Of a DNA stretch of 6,464 nt, positions 1 to 5,766 are shown in pieces. This DNA comes from an uncultured Prevotellaceae bacterium (lineage in GTDB: Bacteria > Bacteroidota > Bacteroidia > Bacteroidales > Bacteroidaceae), in assembly GCA_946644025.1 (NCBI GenBank), contig CAMPCG010000169.1, positions 1-6,464 of the forward strand, written 5' to 3'. A program made the position numbers and the translations under genes. The notes below the pieces were generated by a model. The model searched no databases, was not told where the DNA came from, and saw only the letters and a list, made by a program, of their open reading frames with translations. Each line of letters starts with the position of its first letter. The stretch's first letter is position 1.

Positions 1-2646
1 ATTGAGCGAGATGACCATGCGGTCGGGAATACTGTCGCCCTGCAGCATCATTCCGCTCTGGCGCACGGCATCCTTGTCGATGGTCATATAGACGGTGTCG
101 GTGGGAATGACGTGGAAATCGCTGCTGGTGGAGCGCACCCAGTACTTCAGGATGTTCTTCAGCTCGAAAGGCTCGTCGCCAAACTGCTGGTGAGCCAGCT
201 GCGGATTCTCGCGGTAGAAGTCGAGCACATCTTTCTTCAGGCGCGGATCCACCTGTACGTACTCATTCGTTCCGGCACAGTACTCCAGTCGTTTCCATGT
301 GATGGGCAGCGAGGGCGAGTCGTAGGCCGGGCGCACCATCTGGTCGATGTACCAGTCGGTGCCCAGATAGCTCAGGTTACACACGCGGGCATCGGTACGC
401 ACGCCCTCGGTGTCCTGGTTGTACCACAGGGGGAAGGTGTCGTTGTCGCCGTTGGTGAAGACGATGGGGTAGCAGGGGCGGGTGGCGCCGGTGCTGTCGG
501 TCACCTCCGACTGGAGCGACATGAGGTAGTTCTGGCCAAAGTCGCGGCAGGTATAGCGGCCCGAGCGGTCGTGGTCGTCCCACGTCTGTGAGGCCATCTG
601 TAGGGGAATGGCTATAGTTGCTACGGCGACTATAGAGGCTAATGCTACCGACTGCTTCTTCAGGAGGTTGCTGAGCCAGCTGATAATGGCGGCCACGCCC
701 AGTCCGCACCAGATGGCGTAGGCGTAGAACGAGCCGGCGTAGGCATAGTCGCGCTCACGTGGCTGCTCGGGGGTCTGGTTGAGGTAAACCACGATGGCCA
801 GGCCGGTCATGATGAAGAGGAAGAATACGACCCAGAACTGCTTGATGCCCTTGGGGTTGCGCATCATCACCTGCCATAGTATGCCGATGAGGCCGAGGAT
901 GAGGGGCAGGCAGTAGAACACGTTGTGGCCCTTGTTCTCCTTCAGCACGTCGGGCAGGAGGCTCTGGTCGCCCAGACGGGCATTGTCGATGAAGGGTATG
1001 CCGGTGAGCCAGTTGCCGTGCTCCACCTCGCCGTGGCCCTGGATGTCGTTCTGGCGTCCGGCGAAGTTCCAGAGGAAATAGCGCCAGTACATCCAGTTGC
1101 ACTGGTAGGAGAAGAACCATCGCAGGTTCTCCATCTGCGTGGGAATCTTCACGGTCTTTCCCTCACGGTAGTTTGACGGCTTCTCGTTGCCCTCCACGCC
1201 GCCAAGCCAGCTTTCATAATAATTAATGTGGCGGGGGCTGTTGCTATACATGCGGGGGAAGAGCATGTTCTGGGCGTAGACGGGCTTGTCCTTCGTCGAG
1301 ACGATGAAGTAGCTGTCCTTCTCGTCGGCGCTTGCCTTTTCGCGGCGCTGGTACATGGGTGCTCCCTCGTCCATCGTCACGCGGCCGTTGTCGTCCACGA
1401 GGTACTCGGAGTTATAGGCCTGACCCCAGAGCAGCGGACGGTAGCCGTACTGGTCGCGGCTGAGGTAGTTACCCAGTGTGAAGATGTCCTCGGGCGAGTT
1501 CTGGTCCATGGGCGGGTTGGCCGCCGAGCGTATGACGATGACGGCATAGCTGGAGTAGCCAATCATCAGCATGAGCATACAGAGCAGCGTCGTGTTCTTC
1601 AGTCGGGCGGGAATCAGTGGTCCGGTCTTCGCGCGATAGAAGAGCAGTGCGGCAATGAGGGCCAGCACCAGGATGCCGATGAAGAAGGCACTCCAGCCGA
1701 ATCCATAGAACGGCACGCCGAGCATGGCAAAGGCCAGCAGGAAGGCGATGTTCTGGCGCATCCAGCTCTGACGGGTAGGCTGGGCGTGCTGCGTCTCGTA
1801 GATAGCCCAGATAACGAGGCCCACGAGCAGTGCGAGGTAGATGTATTCGCCTGTGTTAAAGGGCATTCCAAGTGTGTTGACAAAGAACAGCTCAAACCAT
1901 CCGCCCACGGTGATGATGCCCGGCACGACGCCGTAGAGCACGGCTGCCAGCAGCACAAACGAAATGACGAGGGCAGCGAGGCTTCCCTTCACGTTGGCAT
2001 TGGGGAAGCGCTTGTAGTACCACACCAGCACAATGGCCGGCAGGCACAGCAGGTTGAGCAGGTGAACACCGATAGAGAGGCCCGTCATGTACATGATGAG
2101 CACCAGCCAACGGTCGCTGTGAGGCTCGTCGGCGTGCTCCTCCCACTTCAGGATGAGCCAGAACACGACGGCGGTGAAGGCCGAGGAGTAGGCATAGACT
2201 TCGCCCTCGACAGCCGAGAACCAGAAGGTGTCGCTGAAGGTGTAGATGAGTGCTCCCACCAGGCCCGATGCCTCGATGGCAACGAGCTTCCACAGGGGGA
2301 TGTCGAGCGTTGCCGTCTCCTGCTCGTTGAGCAGCAGGCGCCGCGTCAGGTGGGTGATGCTCCAGAAGAGGAACAGGATACACGTGGCAGAGAGCAGGGC
2401 ACTCATCATGTTCACCATGTAGGCCACGGTGCTCGGAGAGCTTGCAAACTGCGAGAAGAGGTTGGCTGTGAGCATGAAGAAGGGTGCGCCAGGCGGGTGA
2501 CCTACTTCAAGGCGATAGCCGGTGGTGATAAACTCGGGACAGTCCCAGAAAGAAGCCGTAGGCTCAATGGTGGAGCAATAGACAAAGGCGGCCACAAAAA
2601 ATGTGAGCCACCCGATGATGTTGTCCACCAGACGGAATTGTTTCAT
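1..2646 (-). CDS. DUF2723 (GT117-like) polytopic membrane protein, 3' end beyond window
   Basis: The frame is open from an ATG at 2646 to the left edge: 882 residues are visible and the C-terminus is missing. The N-terminal DUF2723 region carries FWDCPEFI (residues 33-40) and EVGHPPGAP (47-55), which match the D-x-x-E...HPPG signature of the family. About nine or ten hydrophobic segments fill residues 10-372; a loop with SRDQYGYRPLLWGQ (about 395-410) follows. Four more membrane segments lie at about 574-595, 603-621, 631-656 and 668-686, with NQTPEQPRERDYAYAGSFY between the second and third. The rest, from about 687, is probably periplasmic and contains FTNGDNDTFPLWYNQ. These motifs are typical of Bacteroidetes members, usually about 1,000 residues or more. 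Human TMEM260, a protein O-mannosyltransferase of CAZy family GT117, shares the domain, so a lipid-linked-sugar glycosyltransferase role is plausible but unproven here. The ATG is 10 bp after the sugar transferase stop, suggesting co-transcription. Family call is firm; function is inferred. Confidence 0.9.
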   Translation of the reverse strand, partial: MKQFRLVDNIIGWLTFFVAAFVYCSTIEPTASFWDCPEFITTGYRLEVGHPPGAPFFMLTANLFSQFASSPSTVAYMVNMMSALLSATCILFLFWSITHLTRRLLLNEQETATLDIPLWKLVAIEASGLVGALIYTFSDTFWFSAVEGEVYAYSSAFTAVVFWLILKWEEHADEPHSDRWLVLIMYMTGLSIGVHLLNLLCLPAIVLVWYYKRFPNANVKGSLAALVISFVLLAAVLYGVVPGIITVGGWFELFFVNTLGMPFNTGEYIYLALLVGLVIWAIYETQHAQPTRQSWMRQNIAFLLAFAMLGVPFYGFGWSAFFIGILVLALIAALLFYRAKTGPLIPARLKNTTLLCMLMLMIGYSSYAVIVIRSAANPPMDQNSPEDIFTLGNYLSRDQYGYRPLLWGQAYNSEYLVDDNGRVTMDEGAPMYQRREKASADEKDSYFIVSTKDKPVYAQNMLFPRMYSNSPRHINYYESWLGGVEGNEKPSNYREGKTVKIPTQMENLRWFFSYQCNWMYWRYFLWNFAGRQNDIQGHGEVEHGNWLTGIPFIDNARLGDQSLLPDVLKENKGHNVFYCLPLILGLIGILWQVMMRNPKGIKQFWVVFFLFIMTGLAIVVYLNQTPEQPRERDYAYAGSFYAYAIWCGLGVAAIISWLSNLLKKQSVALASIVAVATIAIPLQMASQTWDDHDRSGRYTCRDFGQNYLMSLQSEVTDSTGATRPCYPIVFTNGDNDTFPLWYNQDTEGVRTDARVCNLSYLGTDWYIDQMVRPAYDSPSLPITWKRLEYCAGTNEYVQVDPRLKKDVLDFYRENPQLAHQQFGDEPFELKNILKYWVRSTSSDFHVIPTDTVYMTIDKDAVRQSGMMLQGDSIPDRMVISLN

Positions 2647-2656
2647 TATTATATAG

Positions 2657-3286
2657 TTAGAATTTCTTTCCGAAAACGATGTTTAGAAATGTTTTTGCCA
2701 GTATCTTAGTGTCGAACCACCAGGAGCGGTGCTCCAGGTAGTAGAGGTCGAGCTCCAGCCGTCGCAGCATCTTCTCCAGCGTGTCGGTATATCCGTTGTA
2801 GAGTGTGGCGTATGAGGTGACGCCGGGCCTTATCTGGTAGAGGTAGACGTATCGCGGGTCGCGCTCCATAATCTGGTCGATGTAGTACTTTCGCTCCGGC
2901 CTTGGCCCTATGAAGGCCATGTCGCCCTTTGCTACGTTCCACAGCTGAGGCAGCTCGTCCAGGTGGTGGTCTCGCAGGAAGGTGCCTATTTTTGTCATGC
3001 GGTCGTCCTTCTCGTGCTGGTAGAGTGCCGGCCCTCCGGCCTCGGCATCCACCTTCATGGAGCGGAACTTGTAGATGTTGAATGGCCGTCCGAAGCGCCC
3101 TATGCGCTCTTGCTTGAAGATGGCTGGTCCGCCGTCTTCGCGCCTCACGAGGATGTAGCAGACGAGGAAGAGCGGAGAGAACACCACCAGGCAGGCCATG
3201 GCTACGATGAAATCATTTATCCGCTTGACATTCCTCTCAAACTCGCTCATGCCGTCAAGCACATATCCGTTTTCGAGTTTTGTCAT
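2657..3286 (-). CDS. Single-domain polyprenyl-phosphate phosphoglycosyl transferase (bacterial sugar transferase)
   Basis: This 209-residue protein has the catalytic core of monotopic phosphoglycosyl transferases (PglC/WcaJ C-terminal type). Such enzymes move a sugar-1-phosphate from a nucleotide sugar to undecaprenyl phosphate at the inner face of the membrane and start glycan assembly. Visible landmarks: VKRINDF (20-26) before one hydrophobic segment (about 26-47) that holds the Ser37-Pro38 pair expected for a re-entrant helix; FKQERIGRFGRPFNIYKFRSM (57-77, in part); the catalytic Asp110-Glu111 dyad within HHLDELPQLWNV; GDMAFIGPRPE (121-131); and the PGVTSYATLYNG segment. It lacks the extra N-terminal membrane domain of WcaJ, so it is the minimal form. 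The tail is rich in Tyr, Trp and Leu. The sugar cannot be told from the sequence. It ends 10 bp before the DUF2723 gene and starts 66 bp after the PqqD-like gene. The ATG is preceded by an A-rich stretch, as is common in Bacteroidetes. Confidence 0.92.
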   Translation of the reverse strand: MTKLENGYVLDGMSEFERNVKRINDFIVAMACLVVFSPLFLVCYILVRREDGGPAIFKQERIGRFGRPFNIYKFRSMKVDAEAGGPALYQHEKDDRMTKIGTFLRDHHLDELPQLWNVAKGDMAFIGPRPERKYYIDQIMERDPRYVYLYQIRPGVTSYATLYNGYTDTLEKMLRRLELDLYYLEHRSWWFDTKILAKTFLNIVFGKKF

Positions 3287-3309
3287 AGTATTCTTTTTCT
3301 TGAATAACG

Positions 3310-3342
3310 GATATTTAAGGAATTTTATTATAACGGCACAAA
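3310..3342 (-). promoter_or_regulatory. Weak candidate Bacteroidetes promoter upstream of the sugar transferase
   Basis: The 66-bp AT-rich gap after the PqqD-like gene holds, on the minus strand, TTTG (3342-3339) followed 21 nt later by TAAATATC (3317-3310). The first matches the Bacteroidetes -33 element; the second matches only four of the six fixed positions of the -7 element TAnnTTTG. A start just downstream would leave a leader of about 20 nt. AT-rich gaps give such partial matches by chance, so this is a weak call. If real, the sugar transferase and DUF2723 genes could be expressed apart from the upstream trio. Confidence 0.25.
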
Positions 3343-3352
3343 CAATTTGTTG

Positions 3353-3622
3353 CTATTCGATGATTCCTGCTTCCTTCCATTTGACTATCAGCTGCTCCAC
3401 GTCGGCTCGGGCCGTAGCCTCGTCGACGTCGTACTCGTCGAGCTGTATGTCGACCAGCTTGTCGATGTCGAACTCCTCCTCGCCCTGGATGTTGCTCCAG
3501 AGGTAGGCCGCGCTGTCGTTCATGCTGATGATGCGGCTGAAGTCGATGTTCTCTATGCCGTCGGCCACGATGATGTTCTCGCCGCAGACGTTGCGAAGTC
3601 TGAATCCTTTCTTTGCTTTCAT
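3353..3622 (-). CDS. PqqD family protein (RRE-like peptide-binding winged helix)
   Basis: This 89-residue protein matches the short stand-alone PqqD-like proteins of Bacteroidetes. It opens with a beta-rich segment (residues 5-23, GFRLRNVCGENIIVADGI), then the characteristic SMNDSAAYLW helix (33-42), an acidic middle (48-65) and a closing helix with VDEATARADVEQLIVKW (66-82) followed by KEAGIIE. PqqD-type domains fold as a small winged helix that binds the leader of a precursor peptide and presents it to modifying enzymes; in RiPP clusters this is the recognition element. The ATG overlaps the stop of the upstream S24/S26 peptidase gene by four bases (ATGA), so the two are probably translationally coupled. 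The gene ends in TAG. No precursor peptide is seen nearby, so the bound partner is unknown. Family call is strong; the role as a peptide chaperone here is inferred from homologues. Confidence 0.85.
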   Translation of the reverse strand: MKAKKGFRLRNVCGENIIVADGIENIDFSRIISMNDSAAYLWSNIQGEEEFDIDKLVDIQLDEYDVDEATARADVEQLIVKWKEAGIIE

Positions 3623-4104
3623 AATTTATCTTTTTTTGCTTTAAATCTCTGTGGTATGTGTGGGTGAAACGCGAAGAGCAGATAGCGTCTGACGGGCAGC
3701 AGCCTCATCCACCACCATGAGTAAACGCGCCATTTCCAGCCTTTTACGCTGTCTGCCTCATTCCTTCCTTTGCGGTAGAAGGCGGTGGCCAGCGCCCTGA
3801 TGTCGTCTATGCGGCAATGCTCCGTGCCTATGTTGCCGTCGCCGCGCAGTGTGACGCGGTCGCCCTCAATCTTCACGATGCGGTGCAGCACGAAGTGGCC
3901 CTTGCTAATCTCGGCCAGCACGGCGTCGCCCACGCGGGGCGTCTCCTTGACGGCCACGAGCAGTGCCTTGTCGCGCCCGTCTTCCAGGAAGGGGCGCATA
4001 CTGCGGCCTCGAAGGGGCAGTGTCACGGTGTGGCCCTCTTGAAGCATCTGCACTATCTGGGGCAGCAGCACCTCGTTGGCCATCATGCGGGTTTCACAGT
4101 CCAT
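3619..4104 (-). CDS. S24/S26 family peptidase-like protein with a Ser-His (SipW-type) dyad
   Basis: This 161-residue protein has the LexA/signal-peptidase fold motifs. LRGRSMRPFLEDG (31-43) places the nucleophile at Ser35, VGDAVLAE (58-65) is the usual beta strand, VLHRIV (72-77) holds His74, and TLRGDGN (85-91) follows. A His in this place, instead of the Lys of bacterial leader peptidase or LexA, is typical of SipW/archaeal/ER-type signal peptidases. There is no N-terminal membrane anchor; instead a Trp/Leu-rich segment (about 125-146, containing YSWWWMRLLPVRRYLL) near a basic C-terminus may sit on or in the membrane. The gene begins 41 nt after the HPrK-like stop and overlaps the PqqD-like gene by four bases. 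ATG codons at residues 7 and 8 are possible alternative starts; the domain starts near residue 10, so the call is unaffected. Target unknown: it may process a peptide or exported protein, or the fold may serve another role. Confidence 0.8.
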   Translation of the reverse strand: MDCETRMMANEVLLPQIVQMLQEGHTVTLPLRGRSMRPFLEDGRDKALLVAVKETPRVGDAVLAEISKGHFVLHRIVKIEGDRVTLRGDGNIGTEHCRIDDIRALATAFYRKGRNEADSVKGWKWRVYSWWWMRLLPVRRYLLFAFHPHIPQRFKAKKDKL

Positions 4105-4106
4105 GC

Positions 4107-4154
4107 GGAGTTAGGAGTTAGGAGTTAGGAGTTAGGAGTTAGGAGTTAGGAGTT
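4107..4154. repeat. 7-bp tandem repeat (GGAGTTA)6.9 / (TAACTCC) on the coding strand
   Basis: Six perfect copies of GGAGTTA run from 4107 to 4148, followed by a six-base partial copy to 4154. On the coding (minus) strand the unit is TAACTCC. The array starts inside the HPrK-like gene, where it encodes the last two residues (Asn-Ser) and the TAA stop, and reaches to two bases before the ATG of the S24/S26 gene. Each unit carries TAA, so the array puts stops in all three frames every 21 nt and no read-through fusion is possible. Copy-number change would alter only the spacing between the two genes. Confidence 0.97.
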
Positions 4155-5072
4155 TTTTGTCACCTCGTCATGGCAGATGCGGGCGGCTTCCTCGTCGGGC
4201 AGGCAGTGGAGGGTGTAGATGGGCGTGGTGGCGATGATGCGCGTCAGTGTGTCGCAGAGGTTATTATATATAGTTGTGTCCCACTTCATGCTCGAGCAGG
4301 CTGGCAGCAGCGTGGCGAAGGCCTCGACGGTCTTCAGCCGCTCGATGCTGTTCTGCGGGGCACGGGCTATCTGCACCACGGCGCCCAGGGGGGCCATGAT
4401 GTTGCGGTAGCAGGGTGTCTTCCCGCTCCATGGCGAGCCGTAGAGACGGGGCTGTCCGTCGGCAAGGATGCGCACGATGGGGTTGTCGTCGTTCATCAGC
4501 TGAGCGTCGTCTATGTGCTTCATCCACAGCGACGAGTGCGTGCTCTTCCCCGTTCCGCTCTGTGCGATGAAGGGGTAGGCGCGTCCCTGGTGGAGTATGC
4601 ACGAGGCATGGATGAGCAGGGTGTCGTGGAATGAGCCGGCAAAGGCGTAGACGAGCATCAGGGCGTCGTTGAGCCCGAAGGAGCGCATCACCCAGCTGCC
4701 ATTGAGTGCACAGCGGCACTGCGTGAAGTCGCGGTTGCAGATGAGCAGGCAGCAGTCGCCGCCGCCAATGTCGCGTATGATGAACTGGTAGCCGCCGTCG
4801 GCCAGCTGATGTACGAGCGTGTCGCCATTGCCGGTGTCGAACTTCCTCACCAGCTTCTTGTCCTTAGCGGGCTTCAGGCTGTCGTCTACATAGAGGGTGA
4901 AGAGCACTTCCGAGGGCTCTTCGTCCAGGCGAAACGGTGCGAACGAAGGCAGCAGCGACACCCCGTTGGGGAAGCTGCTGCTTGCAGAATGGTTGTCTTC
5001 TGTGTCCTGGCTGTGGGCGAAGGTGATGGCCACGTTGTGTCCCCCGAAGCGAAAGAAGTGCTTACTCTCCAC
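4146..5072 (-). CDS. HPr kinase/PEPCK-like P-loop protein (HprK-related kinase)
   Basis: This 308-residue protein has a less conserved N-terminal half and a C-terminal HprK/PEPCK-like kinase core. Key motifs: LIHASCI (153-159; HPr kinases have a similar His-Ala-Ser strand just before the P-loop), the Walker A loop AQSGTGKST (170-178), LMNDDNPIV (192-200) with the paired Asp195-Asp196 as likely metal ligands, and LYGSPWSGKTPC (210-221). It has no HPr-binding features I can recognise, and such stand-alone homologues in RiPP and exopolysaccharide loci act on other substrates; lasso peptide kinases phosphorylate a Ser of the precursor. The reading frame contains no ATG before the domain; GTG at 5072 is the only usual start, because the frame closes upstream at 5103-5105. 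It overlaps the end of the upstream exported protein gene by 11 bp, which suggests coupled translation. Its TAA stop lies in the first unit of the 7-bp repeat. Substrate unknown; kinase activity is inferred from motifs. Confidence 0.82.
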   Translation of the reverse strand: MESKHFFRFGGHNVAITFAHSQDTEDNHSASSSFPNGVSLLPSFAPFRLDEEPSEVLFTLYVDDSLKPAKDKKLVRKFDTGNGDTLVHQLADGGYQFIIRDIGGGDCCLLICNRDFTQCRCALNGSWVMRSFGLNDALMLVYAFAGSFHDTLLIHASCILHQGRAYPFIAQSGTGKSTHSSLWMKHIDDAQLMNDDNPIVRILADGQPRLYGSPWSGKTPCYRNIMAPLGAVVQIARAPQNSIERLKTVEAFATLLPACSSMKWDTTIYNNLCDTLTRIIATTPIYTLHCLPDEEAARICHDEVTKNS

Positions 5073-5607
5073 TGCCGGGCCTCCTTTCTCTGTCGCTATC
5101 CTTTACCTTCTCCTCCTTCTTCTTGTCTTTCTTCTTCGGGGCCTTGGTGGCCTGTATCAGCTCTTCCTCTTCCTTCAGCTGCTGCTCCACCACGGCGCTC
5201 ATGTCTACGGCGCGGAAGCGGAAGTCCTGCTGCTCGATGTGGCGCACGTCGTAGCTACGCCCTTGCTTGGGCGGTGTGGTGTAGAGCTTGAGCATACGGG
5301 CATACTTCTTTTCGAGCTTCTTGCGGTTTTTGTCAAAGACCACCAAGCATGTGCGCTGAGTCATGAGCAGCTGCTTGGCCAGGTAGTCGCGCAGCTGGTA
5401 GGAGTATTGCTCGCGCCCCATGAGGAACTGCTTCTTGTCTATCCATGCGCTGTCCACCTCCTCTATGGGCGTGAAGTGGACGATGGTGTCGGTAAACGCC
5501 GCTGCCATTCCGAAGATGTATATCTTCTCCGTCTGGCTGCTGCTTCTCTTTGCCTCTGCCCCGCCAACGGCAAGGAGCAGCGACAGCATACAGATAATTC
5601 TTATCAT
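5062..5607 (-). CDS. Small exported protein of unknown function with a Lys/Glu-rich tail
   Basis: I do not recognise a named family. With the ATG at 5607 the protein is 181 residues and begins with a clean signal peptide (MIRIICMLSLLLAVGG, then AEA at 17-19 as a likely signal peptidase I site). A TTG at 5634 would add nine residues before the signal peptide and is less likely. The mature part starts with KIYIFGMAAAFTDTIVHFTP (28-47) and continues through EEVDSAWIDKKQF (49-61) and YSYQLRDYLAKQ (68-79), a compact alpha/beta-looking region that resembles conserved hypothetical proteins of Bacteroides and Prevotella. From about residue 139 the sequence is charged and of low complexity (Lys, Glu, Asp), probably disordered, ending RRPGSGE. 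No lipobox Cys is at the cleavage site. It is the first gene after the inverted repeat and overlaps the HPrK-like gene by 11 bp, so it may belong functionally to that operon. Confidence 0.7.
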   Translation of the reverse strand: MIRIICMLSLLLAVGGAEAKRSSSQTEKIYIFGMAAAFTDTIVHFTPIEEVDSAWIDKKQFLMGREQYSYQLRDYLAKQLLMTQRTCLVVFDKNRKKLEKKYARMLKLYTTPPKQGRSYDVRHIEQQDFRFRAVDMSAVVEQQLKEEEELIQATKAPKKKDKKKEEKVKDSDRERRPGSGE

Positions 5608-5610
5608 TAA

Positions 5611-5618
5611 CAAATATA
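5611..5618 (-). promoter_or_regulatory. Candidate -7 promoter element (TATATTTG) before the exported protein gene
   Basis: The minus strand reads TATATTTG, a full match to the Bacteroidetes -7 consensus TAnnTTTG, in the only AT-rich patch between the sigma factor gene and the exported protein gene. It lies three bases before the ATG at 5607, so initiation at the usual distance would start at or near that ATG and give a leaderless or nearly leaderless mRNA, unless translation begins at the internal ATG at 5589. No good -33 TTTG is seen at the expected spacing. The site could be chance in AT-rich DNA. Confidence 0.35.
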
Positions 5619-5640
5619 TATTTTCTATAAGCAATCATCA

Positions 5641-5733
5641 GCCCCCACCGACCTCCCGGCCCCCTCCAACCTCCCCCCGAGGGGGAGGCTTTTGCCGCGT
5701 ATGCCACCCCCTCGGAGGGAGGTTGGTGGGGGC
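5641..5733. repeat. GC-rich imperfect inverted repeat with internal hairpin (REP/MITE-like or terminator-like)
   Basis: The outer arms are 5641-5657 (GCCCCCACCGACCTCCC) and 5717-5733 (GGGAGGTTGGTGGGGGC), which pair at 16 of 17 positions; the odd pair is C with T on this strand. Inside lies a perfect 8-bp stem, CCTCCCCC (5670-5677) with GGGGGAGG (5681-5688), closed by a three-base loop. The stretch is strikingly C/G-rich and differs from the coding DNA on both sides. It starts 33 bp after the sigma factor stop on the transcribed strand. No T-run follows either stem in that direction, so it is not a classical intrinsic terminator, though it could stabilise or end the sigma factor transcript. 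Similar C-rich hairpin repeats occur between genes in many Bacteroidales genomes (from memory). The flanking 5734-5766 holds only a small CAGTTGG direct repeat (5741-5747, 5752-5758). Confidence 0.7.
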
Positions 5734-5766
5734 CGATGGTCAGTTGGTGGCCAGTTGGCCTCCCCT

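Noticed and set aside
1228..2709. Long plus-strand open frame (493 codons) opposite the DUF2723 gene
   Set aside because: It is the antisense of a convincing coding frame with conserved family motifs; its own translation is His/Glu/Val-rich low-complexity sequence with no domain. GC-rich codon use keeps the antisense frame open.
3287..3352. Small precursor peptide ORF between the PqqD-like and sugar transferase genes
   Set aside because: No ATG-led frame of useful length is present on the minus strand; the gap is simply AT-rich.
4107..4154. Ribosome binding sites in the GGAG repeats
   Set aside because: GGAG is on the plus strand, while all genes are on the minus strand, where the unit reads TAACTCC.
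4897..5610. Plus-strand open frame (237 codons) opposite the exported protein and the HPrK-like start
   Set aside because: It covers two genes that have a signal peptide and kinase motifs on the minus strand; the Leu-rich translation is the reverse reading of their Lys/Glu codons.
5670..5688. Classical intrinsic terminator for the sigma factor gene
   Set aside because: The stem is strong, but no T-run follows it on the minus strand, so it is listed as part of the repeat instead.
5641..5733. Possible CRISPR-like repeat
   Set aside because: There is one inverted pair only, with no regularly spaced direct repeats.
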